Shown one piece after another: positions 35,968-45,922 of a stretch of 64,000 nt of DNA (position 1 is its first letter; every line of letters starts with the position of its first letter). The position numbers and the translations under genes are program-made. This DNA comes from Lentisphaeria bacterium. Its GTDB lineage: Bacteria > Verrucomicrobiota > Lentisphaeria > Victivallales > UBA1829. The DNA is taken from contig JAFXYP010000030.1 in the NCBI GenBank assembly GCA_017541665.1, positions 1-64,000 on the forward strand, read 5' to 3'. The notes below the pieces were generated by a model, which was not told the origin of the DNA, did no database searches, and was given only the letters and a program-made list of their open reading frames with translations.

Positions 35968-37118
35968 ACGTTTGCAGCCTCGCATTGCTCGGGTCCACCG
36001 GGTCCATCGGCAAAAGCGCCCTCGCGGTCGCCCGGGCCCTCCCGGACCGCATCCGCGTCTCCCTGCTCGCCGCAGGGAAGAACTGGGAGCTTCTGGCGGA
36101 ACAGGCCCGCGAGTTCCGTCCGGACTGCGTATGCCTGGAGGATCCCGCCCATCTGGACGACCTCTGCAATGCGGTCCCGGCCGGATGCAAGGTGATTTGC
36201 GGGCGCGAAGCCCTCTGCGAGGCAGTTGCCGCGCCGGGGATCACGACCGTGCTGTGCGCCATCGTCGGCACGGGCGGGCTTTTCCCGGTCCTGAACGCCA
36301 TCCGGGCGCACAAGACCATCGCGCTTGCCAGCAAGGAGGTCATGGTGATGGCGGGCCGCCTGGTCACGGCTGCCGTGAAGCAGTTCGGCGCCCGCATCCT
36401 GCCTGTCGACAGCGAGCACAGCGCGCTCTTCCAGTGCCTGGAGGGACGTTCTCCCTCCGAGGTCGCGCAGCTGATCCTGACCGCCAGCGGCGGACCGTTC
36501 CGCAATACTCCGCTGTCCGAAATGGACCGGATGACTTGGGAACAGGCCCTGGCGCATCCGACGTGGTCGATGGGGCCGAAAGTGACCGTGGACTCCGCTT
36601 CGCTGATGAACAAGGCGCTGGAGATGATCGAGGCGCGCTGGCTCTTCGACGTGGAGTCTCCCCGGATCGAGGTGCTGGTCCATCCGCAGAGCATCGTGCA
36701 TTCGCTCGTGCGGTTCCGCGACGGCGCCCTGATGGCGCAGATGAGCATCCCGGATATGCGGTTCCCCATCCAGTACGCGCTGACCTGGCCGGAACATACG
36801 GCGTCGAATCTGCCGCAGCTCGACCTCGCCGAGATCGGCACGCTCACGTTCGAGCGGCCCGACGAATCGCGGTTCCCGTCGCTCGGTTTCGCCCGCACCG
36901 CGCTTGAGGCGGGCGGCGCTCTGCCGGCGGTCCTGAACGCGGCCAACGAGATCGCATTCGAACGGTTCCGCGCAGGGACCATACGTTTTACCGACATCTG
37001 GAGGATCGTGGAGCGGACCATGGACGCGCTGGGACGGTGCGGCGACGGGACGCTCGAAGAGGTCCTGGAGGCGGACACCATGGCGCGCGAATACGCCCGC
37101 GGGCTCGTCCTGCCCTGA
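35964..37118 (+). CDS. dxr: 1-deoxy-D-xylulose 5-phosphate reductoisomerase
   Basis: Second and committed step of the MEP pathway, making methylerythritol phosphate with NADPH. 384 residues. [13 protein letters not shown] is the NADPH loop, SKEVMVMAG and [13 protein letters not shown] are metal/substrate blocks, [12 protein letters not shown] is the flexible loop, and [12 protein letters not shown] is also conserved. Start overlaps dtd by 4 bp. rseP follows 45 bp downstream and then ispG, a common gene order. Confidence 0.97.
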   Translation: MNVCSLALLGSTGSIGKSALAVARALPDRIRVSLLAAGKNWELLAEQAREFRPDCVCLEDPAHLDDLCNAVPAGCKVICGREALCEAVAAPGITTVLCAIVGTGGLFPVLNAIRAHKTIALASKEVMVMAGRLVTAAVKQFGARILPVDSEHSALFQCLEGRSPSEVAQLILTASGGPFRNTPLSEMDRMTWEQALAHPTWSMGPKVTVDSASLMNKALEMIEARWLFDVESPRIEVLVHPQSIVHSLVRFRDGALMAQMSIPDMRFPIQYALTWPEHTASNLPQLDLAEIGTLTFERPDESRFPSLGFARTALEAGGALPAVLNAANEIAFERFRAGTIRFTDIWRIVERTMDALGRCGDGTLEEVLEADTMAREYARGLVLP

Positions 37119-37163
37119 TTGTTGCAACCAGCGAATAGAAATTGAAAAGGAGTTTTTGAGTAT

Positions 37164-38939
37164 ATGGACACACTGATCCTGATCGCGTCGGTCGCCCTGA
37201 TGGTGATCTTCTTCGGCCTGTGCATCATCGTGCACGAGTTCGGGCATTTTATCGTCGCCAGGCTCTGCGGCCTTCACATCGAGGCGTTCTCCGTCGGGTT
37301 CAAGAAGATCTGGGGCAAGAAGATCAACGGCGTGGAGTACCGCATCGGGTGCATCCCGTGCGGCGGCTATGTGGACCTGCCGCAGATCGACTCCACCAGC
37401 GACGAAATCACCGACAGCGAGGGCAATCCGCTCCCGCACGCCGAACCGTGGAAACGCATCGCGACCGCATTCGCCGGCCCGCTCTTCAACATCATTTTCG
37501 GGCTCGTCCTGGGCGTGGTGATCTGGATCGTGGGACTGCCGCAGCCCGACACCGACCGCTATACGGAGTTTACCGTGCGGAGCGTCCCGGAGGACTGCCC
37601 CGAGTACCGCGCCGGCCTGCGCGAGGGCGACCGCATCGTGAAACTGAACGGAAATACGTTCGAACTGAGCTGGAACGAGTTCATGCAGAAGATCATGCTG
37701 AACGACGACAACGTGAAGCAGGTCGTGCTGGAGATCGTCCGCGACGGACAGACGTCCGAGATCGCCTATACCCCGGCCGTCAACGACAAGCTCATGCCAG
37801 GCGAAAGCGTCGCCCTGCCGTTCTTCCAGCCGGAAATGCGCGTCTACGTCTATCCGCTCCCCGGGTCCCCTGCAAAGGAGGCCGGGATCCAGCCGGAGGA
37901 CCGCGTGACCGCGATCGACGGCGAATCCGTCTACGGCACCGACGACCTGATGAGCCGCATCAATTTCTCCAACGGAAAGACGCTCACCCTGACCGTGGAG
38001 CGCGACGGGAAGCAGCTCGAAATCCCCGTGACGCCGAAGAAGATCCCCGACATCAAGCCGCGTCCCCAGGTCGGGATCTATTTCTCGACCGCGAATGCCC
38101 GTTGCGAAGTGGAGGAGACCATCCCCGGGATGCCCGCGGCAGGCGTCCTGCTGCCCGGCGACGTGATCACGTCGTTCAACGGCGCGTCCATCGAGGACGA
38201 CCCCGCTGCGTTCTCCAAGCTCGTTTCCGTCAACGGCGACAAGGAGATCGCGCTGACCGTGGAACGCGGCGGCGAAAAGCTTGAAGTGAAGCTCACCCCC
38301 CGCATCGTCGTCCCGCATGAGATCGGCGTGAGCTTCTACCGCATCGAACACCCGACCCCGTGGAAACAGTTCTGCAACGTCCTGAAAATGACGCAGCGCA
38401 CGCTGAAGAGCCTCGGCCACACGATCCAGAGCAAGGTCGGCCAGGACACCGGCTACACCACCATCGGCGTGCAGAACCTCTCCGGCCCGCTCGGCATCGG
38501 CCGCTACATGATCATGACCTTCCAGGGGTCCTTCATGCGCGGGCTGTACCTGGTCGTCGTCATCAGCTTCTCGCTCGGGCTCTTCAACCTCCTGCCGATC
38601 CCCGTGCTGGACGGCGGCCACATCATGATCGCGCTGATCGAAATGGCGATCCGCCGCCCGGTCCCGACGAAGCTGGTCCAGCCGGTCACCTATTTCTTCA
38701 TGTTCGTCCTGATCGGGTTCATGGTGATCGTGTCGTTCTTCGACGTCAAGAAGATGATTCCCCAGCGGTGGACGAACGCGCTGGAGCTGAAGATCCACCG
38801 CGCGGCCGGGGAAATGGAGGACGGCGGAGCGGAGGCGGAGCCCGGGATGCCGGAAGCGTCCGCCGATGCGTCCGAAAACGCGGAAAGCGAAAAGAACCAG
38901 GCACAGACGGAGGCGGAAATTGAAACGGCGGCCGAGTAA
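37164..38939 (+). CDS. rseP: Site-2 zinc metalloprotease, RseP type, with three PDZ domains
   Basis: Inner-membrane protease that cuts transmembrane proteins such as anti-sigma factors or signal peptides. 591 residues against about 450 in E. coli. Zinc site HEFGH at residues 24-28 in the first helix and the third ligand in NLLPIPVLDGGH (475-486). Three PDZ-like domains are visible between: about 136-205, 226-292 and 303-380 (GLREGDRIV, GIQPEDRVTAI, LLPGDVITSF). E. coli RseP has two. A Glu/Ala-rich tail of about 50 residues ends the protein. AAAAGGAG precedes ATG 37164. The end overlaps ispG. Confidence 0.93.
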   Translation: MDTLILIASVALMVIFFGLCIIVHEFGHFIVARLCGLHIEAFSVGFKKIWGKKINGVEYRIGCIPCGGYVDLPQIDSTSDEITDSEGNPLPHAEPWKRIATAFAGPLFNIIFGLVLGVVIWIVGLPQPDTDRYTEFTVRSVPEDCPEYRAGLREGDRIVKLNGNTFELSWNEFMQKIMLNDDNVKQVVLEIVRDGQTSEIAYTPAVNDKLMPGESVALPFFQPEMRVYVYPLPGSPAKEAGIQPEDRVTAIDGESVYGTDDLMSRINFSNGKTLTLTVERDGKQLEIPVTPKKIPDIKPRPQVGIYFSTANARCEVEETIPGMPAAGVLLPGDVITSFNGASIEDDPAAFSKLVSVNGDKEIALTVERGGEKLEVKLTPRIVVPHEIGVSFYRIEHPTPWKQFCNVLKMTQRTLKSLGHTIQSKVGQDTGYTTIGVQNLSGPLGIGRYMIMTFQGSFMRGLYLVVVISFSLGLFNLLPIPVLDGGHIMIALIEMAIRRPVPTKLVQPVTYFFMFVLIGFMVIVSFFDVKKMIPQRWTNALELKIHRAAGEMEDGGAEAEPGMPEASADASENAESEKNQAQTEAEIETAAE

Positions 38940-40053
38940 CCGGGTGCATGTCGGACGCGTCGCCGTCGGCGGCGGCGCCCCGGTGTCCGTGCAGTCCATG
39001 ACGAACACGCGCACCTCCGACGCCGACGCCACGCTCGCGCAGATCCGCGAACTGGCCGGACTCGGCTGCGACATCATCCGCTGTGCCGTGCCGGACATGC
39101 CGTCCGCCGAGGCCATGCGCCGCATCGCGGCGGAATCCCCGATCCCGGTGATCGCCGACATCCATTTCGACTGGCGCCTGGCGCTGGAGTCCATCCGCGC
39201 CGGGGTCCATGGCGTCCGCATCAACCCCGGCAACATCGGCGGCGCGGACCGCGTCCGTGCCGTGGCGGAGGCCGCGGGCAAAGCCGGGATCCCGATTCGG
39301 GTGGGCGCGAACACCGGCAGCCTGCCGAAAGGCATGTTCGAGGCGAAACTTGCCGCCTGCGGAGACCATGACGAGGCGATGGCGGAGTCGCTCTGCGAGG
39401 CGGTCGGGGAACAAATACACATTCTGGAGTCCTGCGGATTCCAGGACATCAAAGTCTCCCTGAAGGCCAGTTCCGTGCCGGTCATGGCCGCCGCCTACCG
39501 CAAGTTCGCGGCGCGTTCGCCGTACCCGCTGCACCTCGGCGTGACCGAGGCGGGGACCGCATCGCGCGGGATATTGAAAAGCGCCGCCGGGATCGGCGCG
39601 CTGCTGCTCGACGGCATCGGCGACACCATTCGCGTGAGCCTGACCGCGCCGCCGCGCGAGGAAGTCAAGGCCGGCATCACCCTGCTGGAAGTCTGCGGCC
39701 TGCGGGACGCATATCCCGAAATCGTGTCGTGCCCCACCTGCGCCCGCACCGAATACGACCTGATCGGCATGGCGGAGCGCGTGGAGGAGCTTGTGGCTTC
39801 GCTGAAAGCTTCCGGCCGCCGCATCGGCCTGAAGAAGATCGCCGTGATGGGATGCGTGGTGAACGGGCCCGGCGAAGCGAAGGATGCCGAGTTCGGACTG
39901 GCCGGATCGAAGAACGGCTTTGTGGCGCTTTTCCGGAAGGGGGTGCCGTTCGCGAACCTCCCGCAGGAGGAGGCGTTCCGAGTGCTGGAGCAGGAGATCC
40001 TTTCCTCCGCATCGGACGCGGCGAGTAGTGCTGCGGACGGGGAAGGGACGTGA
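38920..40053 (+). CDS. ispG: 4-hydroxy-3-methylbut-2-enyl diphosphate synthase (flavodoxin/ferredoxin)
   Basis: Iron-sulfur enzyme making HMBPP from methylerythritol cyclodiphosphate, the sixth step of the MEP route. 377 residues. VSVQSMTNTRTSDADAT, ADIHFDWRLAL, RINPGNIGG and the cluster cysteines in SCPTCARTEYDL and MGCVVNGPGEA are intact. The start is TTG at 38920, inside the rseP 3' end: it gives the family's usual beginning (KRRPSNRVHVG) and has GGAGG 6-7 nt upstream. GTG 38944 is the alternative. Translational coupling with rseP follows. The exported flavodoxin-like genes at 48135 and 48863 are not obvious partners. Confidence 0.95.
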   Translation: MKRRPSNRVHVGRVAVGGGAPVSVQSMTNTRTSDADATLAQIRELAGLGCDIIRCAVPDMPSAEAMRRIAAESPIPVIADIHFDWRLALESIRAGVHGVRINPGNIGGADRVRAVAEAAGKAGIPIRVGANTGSLPKGMFEAKLAACGDHDEAMAESLCEAVGEQIHILESCGFQDIKVSLKASSVPVMAAAYRKFAARSPYPLHLGVTEAGTASRGILKSAAGIGALLLDGIGDTIRVSLTAPPREEVKAGITLLEVCGLRDAYPEIVSCPTCARTEYDLIGMAERVEELVASLKASGRRIGLKKIAVMGCVVNGPGEAKDAEFGLAGSKNGFVALFRKGVPFANLPQEEAFRVLEQEILSSASDAASSAADGEGT

Positions 40054-40081
40054 TTTTTTGGATGTTTTCGCAAAAAAACGG

Positions 40082-40110
40082 TTGTATTCCGCCGTTTTGC
40101 ATGATATAGT
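40082..40110 (+). promoter_or_regulatory. Sigma70 promoter of the pseudopilin pair
   Basis: TTGTAT (40082-40087), 17-bp spacer, TATAGT (40105-40110), 38 bp before ATG 40148. Confidence 0.72.
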
Positions 40111-40147
40111 ACGTAATGGAAAAAACAACAGTCATCGGGAGAATGCC

Positions 40148-40675
40148 ATGAAACGCGTCAAAAAAAACTTCACATTGGTCGAGCTTCTTTGCGTGATTAT
40201 CGTGCTTGCCCTGCTCGCGGCGCTTTCCATCAAGATTACGCAGGTCGCCTATCGCCGTGCCGACACGACGAGGACGAACGCGATCCTGGAAGCCGTCCGC
40301 GCCGGAAACGAACAGTACAAGGTAAAGCACGGGTATTATTTCCCCCACGGCGGGGAAACCCGGGACGGGCAATGGAAACAGATCGAGCTTTATTCGAAAA
40401 ACACCGCGGGTGATATCGCGGAAAACGCCGGCGCGAAGGAGCTGCTCGGTGACGCCTACGAGACATGCCTGAACGCCGCGCTCGCGGAAGGAAAGACCGT
40501 CCTGCTGGATGCCTGGGGCACTACGATCCGTTACCGTTCGCCCGGCATCTACAATACGACTTCTTACGACCTGTATTCCGTCGGCCCGGACAAGGGCGTC
40601 GGCGATCAGGCCAACAAAAAGACAACTCCCGGGCTCGGCGACGACATCGCGAACTTCAAAGCCCCCGGCGCCTGA
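40148..40675 (+). CDS. GspG-like type II secretion pseudopilin
   Basis: 175 residues with a leader MKRVKKN and [19 protein letters not shown], where prepilin peptidase cuts before Phe. The C-terminal part has [12 protein letters not shown] and [14 protein letters not shown]...DDIANF, as in GspG major pseudopilins (DxWG and the calcium-binding GxDG loop). It may therefore be the major pseudopilin for the ATPases and GspF encoded at 54290-60114. Position in a separate operon from them is unusual for a compact gsp cluster but normal in this phylum. Next gene starts after 37 bp. Confidence 0.87.
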   Translation: MKRVKKNFTLVELLCVIIVLALLAALSIKITQVAYRRADTTRTNAILEAVRAGNEQYKVKHGYYFPHGGETRDGQWKQIELYSKNTAGDIAENAGAKELLGDAYETCLNAALAEGKTVLLDAWGTTIRYRSPGIYNTTSYDLYSVGPDKGVGDQANKKTTPGLGDDIANFKAPGA

Positions 40676-40712
40676 AGAAAGAACCAACCCTTCTCCATAA
40701 GGAAACAATACC

Positions 40713-41309
40713 ATGAAAACATCTTCCTGCAAAAGATTTACATTGATCGAGCTTCTCGTCGTCATCGCCATTATCGTGATTCTCGCCGGTCTCCTCTTCC
40801 CCGCCCTCGGCACGGTCCGCAACAACGCCAAGAAGTCCAAGGCGCACAGCGAATGCCTGTCCCTGAAGGCCGCCATCCTCATGTACGAGACGGAGTTCTC
40901 CCAGTGGCCCGCGAAAGTCTCCGGGACCAGCGACAGACGCCTGAGCGACAGCGAATACATCGATATGTGCCGTTTCCTCACCTGCGCGGACAAGAACAGA
41001 AAGAATGCCAAGAACATGGTTTTCTTCGAAGCCGGTGTGGGCTACAATCCCGACCAGGGCATTCTGGATCCGTGGGGTAACCCGTACAGGGTCATCCTCG
41101 ACGTCAATTTCGACGGCAGGATCGAAAACAGCGCCGACGAGGCGATCAAGCCTGCAAACAAGTACAACGGACGTAACGAAAGCCTGGACCTCAGCACCCG
41201 GGTGGCCGTCTACTCGATCGGCGTCAGCACGGATCCCGAAGAGGGCGGTTCCAACAATGTCAATATCAACGACCTGGCCGCACGGAAGAAACTCGTCATC
41301 AGCTGGTGA
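40713..41309 (+). CDS. Pseudopilin, GspG/H-like
   Basis: 198 residues. MKTSSCKR is a short basic leader before [18 protein letters not shown], the prepilin site and membrane helix. The globular part has [19 protein letters not shown], which recalls the calcium-binding region of GspG-type proteins, and no other recognised domain. It follows the GspG-like gene by 37 bp with its own AAGGAAA ribosome site, so the two are likely cotranscribed. Subunit role (major or minor) cannot be decided from sequence. Confidence 0.85.
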   Translation: MKTSSCKRFTLIELLVVIAIIVILAGLLFPALGTVRNNAKKSKAHSECLSLKAAILMYETEFSQWPAKVSGTSDRRLSDSEYIDMCRFLTCADKNRKNAKNMVFFEAGVGYNPDQGILDPWGNPYRVILDVNFDGRIENSADEAIKPANKYNGRNESLDLSTRVAVYSIGVSTDPEEGGSNNVNINDLAARKKLVISW

Positions 41310-41346
41310 TGCGCGCCCCGTGTTTTTCCGCAAGACCTGAATCCGT

Positions 41347-41358
41347 ACGGACGTCCGT
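41347..41358. repeat. Perfect 12-bp palindrome between pseudopilin and RicT genes
   Basis: ACGGACGTCCGT followed by GGTTTTG; too short to call a terminator with confidence, could be a weak stop or protein-binding site. Confidence 0.3.
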
Positions 41359-41420
41359 GGTTTTGTTCCGCGGATGTCCTGCCGGAAATCCATGATGTAA
41401 AAAAAGAGATCGGACAACGT

Positions 41421-42635
41421 ATGGACATTGTTTACGGGATCATGCTGGACAACGGCTCCGGGTACAACGCCCGGTGCGATTCTTCGCTCGGGCTTCATAT
41501 CGGCGACTTCTGTGTGATCCGCAAGGATTTTTATCTGGACTACGGCCAGATCGTGAAGCAGTTCGACGCGCCGCCGCCGGAGGCGACTCCCGCCGCGCCC
41601 GTCGAGGAGGAACGCGAATCGGGCGGGACCGTCTTCTCCGCCAAAAAGAACGAGATCTACGCGATCCTGCGTAAGGCGACCGTGGTGGACCAGGGCAAGG
41701 CGAACGAGAACAAGATGCGCGCGAAATCCGCCCTGCGGATCACCGGCCAGTACGTGGACCGTCTCGGGCTGCCCATGAAGCTGATCAACGCGCATTATTC
41801 CTACGACGGCAAGCTTATTACGGTGCAGTTCAGCGCCGAGGGGCGTGTGGATTTCCGCGAGCTCGTGAAGTTGCTCTCGCAGGAATTCAACACGCATATC
41901 GAACTGCGCCAGATCGGCGTGCGCGACGAGACCGCCATCCTCGGCGGCATCGCGAACTGCGGACGCCCTCTCTGCTGCTGCCAGTTCCTGAAGGATTTCG
42001 CCTCCATCAACGTGAAAATGGCAAAGGAGCAGGACCTCTCGCTCACGCCATCCACGATCTCCGGCATCTGCGGCAGGCTGAAATGCTGCCTGAAGTACGA
42101 GCATGAAGGCTACCTGGAGCTGGAGAAGACCATGCCGCGCCGCGGCGAACTCTGCGAGTGCAAAGACGGGCGCGGGCGCGTCGTCGACCGCAACCTCCTG
42201 ACGCAGAAAGTCACGATCCAGCTGGACGACTCCACGCACACCGTGGTCTGCCCCGCTTCCGAAGTCTCGGTTGTGTACCTCGACAAATACAAGCTTCGCG
42301 GCGCCGCGGGGCAGGGGGACTCCGCAAAGCAGAACCAGAATCCGTCCGGCGGAGATGCCGCGAAACCGTCCTCCGAGGGAACTGCGCCCTCCCAGCAGCA
42401 GAAGCCCGCTCGGCAGGGCGCCCCGGACGGACAGAACCGCCCGCACGGGCAGCCGCGGAAACAGGGCGAACGTCCTCCGCGTCAGCCGGGCGACCAGCGT
42501 CCGCAGAACCGTCCGCAGCAGAATCCGAACCGGCCTCCGCGTCCGCAGCGCCAGGACGGCGGCAACCGCGATGGCAACCGGGACGGCGGCAAGCCCCACG
42601 GCAACCAGCCTCCGCGCCGTCCTCCGCAGGGCTGA
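41421..42635 (+). CDS. RicT/PSP1-domain protein with long basic Pro/Gln/Arg-rich tail
   Basis: 404 residues. The PSP1 core covers about 1-290 with [13 protein letters not shown], the cysteine signature [16 protein letters not shown] and [15 protein letters not shown]. In Bacillus RicT (YaaT) works with RicA/RicF in RNA maturation and binds Fe-S clusters through such cysteines. From about residue 295 on, the protein is a low-complexity tail of Pro, Arg, Gln, Gly and Asn, like RNA-binding tails. RicA and RicF are not encoded next to it. Start 41421 has GGACAAC-type weak ribosome site. A hairpin terminator at 42675 follows. Confidence 0.88.
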   Translation: MDIVYGIMLDNGSGYNARCDSSLGLHIGDFCVIRKDFYLDYGQIVKQFDAPPPEATPAAPVEEERESGGTVFSAKKNEIYAILRKATVVDQGKANENKMRAKSALRITGQYVDRLGLPMKLINAHYSYDGKLITVQFSAEGRVDFRELVKLLSQEFNTHIELRQIGVRDETAILGGIANCGRPLCCCQFLKDFASINVKMAKEQDLSLTPSTISGICGRLKCCLKYEHEGYLELEKTMPRRGELCECKDGRGRVVDRNLLTQKVTIQLDDSTHTVVCPASEVSVVYLDKYKLRGAAGQGDSAKQNQNPSGGDAAKPSSEGTAPSQQQKPARQGAPDGQNRPHGQPRKQGERPPRQPGDQRPQNRPQQNPNRPPRPQRQDGGNRDGNRDGGKPHGNQPPRRPPQG

Positions 42636-42674
42636 ATAGCCCGGACGATCATCCGATTGTTCGATCCGTATTTC

Positions 42675-42705
42675 GCCGCCCGGCATGGATCCCGGACGGC
42701 TTTTT
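42675..42705 (+). terminator. Rho-independent terminator after the RicT gene
   Basis: GCCG-CCGG/CCGG-CGGC hairpin with a TTTTT run. Confidence 0.85.
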
Positions 42706-42792
42706 CGTCTTCCGTTTGTCTCATTTTCCGTCCGGCAACCCACATGCGCGCGCGAAAATGTGGAAAAGCGCATGAAACAGCCTGAAAAAGTC

Positions 42793-42821
42793 TTGAAAAC
42801 AGGCTCATTTTCATGTATAGT
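42793..42821 (+). promoter_or_regulatory. Sigma70 promoter of the hisF operon
   Basis: TTGAAA (42793-42798), 17-bp spacer, TATAGT (42816-42821), 56 bp before ATG 42877. Confidence 0.78.
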
Positions 42822-42876
42822 AATAGGATAGATTTTTTCGCCGTTTCCGGCAACCGAAGAAAGGAGCTTCACGAGA

Positions 42877-43638
42877 ATGCTTGCCAAACGTATCATACCC
42901 TGCCTGGACGTGAACAACGGACGCGTCGTAAAAGGGGTGCATTTCGTGAGTCTCGTGGATGCGGGCGATCCCGTGGCCGCCGCCGTGGAATACAACCGGC
43001 AGGGGGCCGACGAGCTGGTCTTCCTCGACATCACCGCCAGCAGCGACGCCCGCGCCAGCGTGGTCGACGTGATCGCGAAGACCGCCGACCAGGTGTTCAT
43101 CCCGCTGACCGTAGGCGGCGGCATCCGCACCGTCGAAGACATCCGCCTGATGCTGAAATCCGGCGCGGACAAGGTGTCGCTGAACACCGCCGCGGTATTG
43201 AACCCCGACCTCATCAAGGCAGGGTCCGACCGGTTCGGCGCGCAGTGCATCGTGCTGGCGATCGACGCCCGGCGCGTCCCCGGCGAAAACCGCTGGGAGG
43301 TCTACACGCACGGCGGCCGCCGTCCGACCGGCATCGACGCGCTCGAATGGGCCGTTCGCGGCGTAGGGCTCGGCGCGGGCGAGATCCTGCTTACCAGCAT
43401 GGACACCGACGGCACGAAGGCCGGGTACGATTGCGAACTTACCGCCGCGGTCGCCGACGCCGTGCCGGTGCCCGTGATCGCGTCCGGCGGCGCGGGCGAC
43501 CTCGCCGACCTCGCCGACGTCATCGAAAAAGGCCGCGCGGACGCCGTGCTCGCCGCCAGCATCTTCCATTTCGGGACGTACACCGTGGGCGACGCGAAAC
43601 GCTACCTCGCCGGGCGCGGCATCCCGGTCCGCATCTGA
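42877..43638 (+). CDS. hisF: Imidazole glycerol phosphate synthase subunit HisF
   Basis: Cyclase subunit that uses ammonia from HisH to close the imidazole ring in histidine synthesis, also releasing AICAR. 253 residues, a TIM barrel with the catalytic aspartates in [13 protein letters not shown] (Asp11) and LAIDARRV (about Asp130). GGGIRT and SGGAG phosphate loops are present. AAGGAG lies 10 nt before ATG. No other his gene is near, so hisF stands apart; the malic enzyme gene follows 30 bp later. Confidence 0.97.
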   Translation: MLAKRIIPCLDVNNGRVVKGVHFVSLVDAGDPVAAAVEYNRQGADELVFLDITASSDARASVVDVIAKTADQVFIPLTVGGGIRTVEDIRLMLKSGADKVSLNTAAVLNPDLIKAGSDRFGAQCIVLAIDARRVPGENRWEVYTHGGRRPTGIDALEWAVRGVGLGAGEILLTSMDTDGTKAGYDCELTAAVADAVPVPVIASGGAGDLADLADVIEKGRADAVLAASIFHFGTYTVGDAKRYLAGRGIPVRI

Positions 43639-43668
43639 ACAACAAACCATCTTTTTGGAGAACATACC

Positions 43669-45009
<1,341 letters not shown>

Positions 45010-45027
45010 ATCAGCGAGGTACATACC

Positions 45028-45879
45028 ATGACACAGGTCATCCATTCGATTTCCGAACTCCAGCAGTGGTCCCGCGACGCGCACAAGGCGGGGAAGACAG
45101 TCGGACTCGTCCCGACGATGGGGTTCCTGCACGACGGACATCTCTCCCTGATCGACGCGGCCCGCGCGAACGGCGCGGACGCCGTGGTCATCTCCATCTT
45201 CGTGAACCCGATCCAGTTCGGCCCGAACGAGGATTTCGCGAAGTATCCGCGCGATTTCGAACGCGACCGCGCGCTCTGCGAGGCACGGAACGTGGACGTG
45301 ATCTTCGCGCCCGGCGTGGAGGACATGTACCCCGAACCGCTGACCTGCCACGTCTACGAGAACACCATTTCCAAAAATCTCTGCGGCAAGTCGCGCCCGA
45401 TCCACTTCGAGGGTGTGACCACGGTCGTCTCGAAGCTCTTCAATGCCGCGCTGCCGGACCTGGCGGTGTTCGGGCAGAAAGACGCCCAGCAGGCGGCGAT
45501 CATCCGCCGCATGGTCCGCGACCTGAATTTCCCGATCAGGATCATTACCGCGCCCATCGTGCGCGAGGCGGACGGCCTCGCCATGAGCTCGCGCAACAAA
45601 TACCTCTCCGAAGACGAGCACCGGCGCGCGCTCGCGATCTCCCACAGCCTCTTCCGCGCGCAGAAGACGTTTGCGGCCCAACCCGGCGTCACGGCGGAAA
45701 AACTGATCGCCGACATCCGCGCCGAGATCACGGCGGCGGGCGGCGCGGTGGAGTACGTCGAGCTGACCGACTCGGACACGATGCTGCCTGCGGCCGTGCT
45801 CGAACCCGGAAAAAACTTCACGATCGCGGTCGCGGCGAAGTTCGGCAGCACCCGCCTGATCGACAACATCCAGCTCTGA
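45028..45879 (+). CDS. panC: Pantothenate synthetase
   Basis: Joins pantoate and beta-alanine with ATP to make pantothenate, the start of CoA synthesis. 283 residues. ATP-binding TMGFLHDGHLSLI, the pantoate site NPIQFGPNEDFAKYP, and the later blocks VFGQKDAQQ and MSSRNKYLS are all present. A GAGG site precedes ATG. The type III pantothenate kinase gene coaX lies at 53524, so two steps of CoA synthesis are in this window although panB and panD are not. Confidence 0.97.
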   Translation: MTQVIHSISELQQWSRDAHKAGKTVGLVPTMGFLHDGHLSLIDAARANGADAVVISIFVNPIQFGPNEDFAKYPRDFERDRALCEARNVDVIFAPGVEDMYPEPLTCHVYENTISKNLCGKSRPIHFEGVTTVVSKLFNAALPDLAVFGQKDAQQAAIIRRMVRDLNFPIRIITAPIVREADGLAMSSRNKYLSEDEHRRALAISHSLFRAQKTFAAQPGVTAEKLIADIRAEITAAGGAVEYVELTDSDTMLPAAVLEPGKNFTIAVAAKFGSTRLIDNIQL

Positions 45880-45922
45880 GGAGCGAAACAACCCTGCACG
45901 GCAGACAAAGGACGGAACAGAC

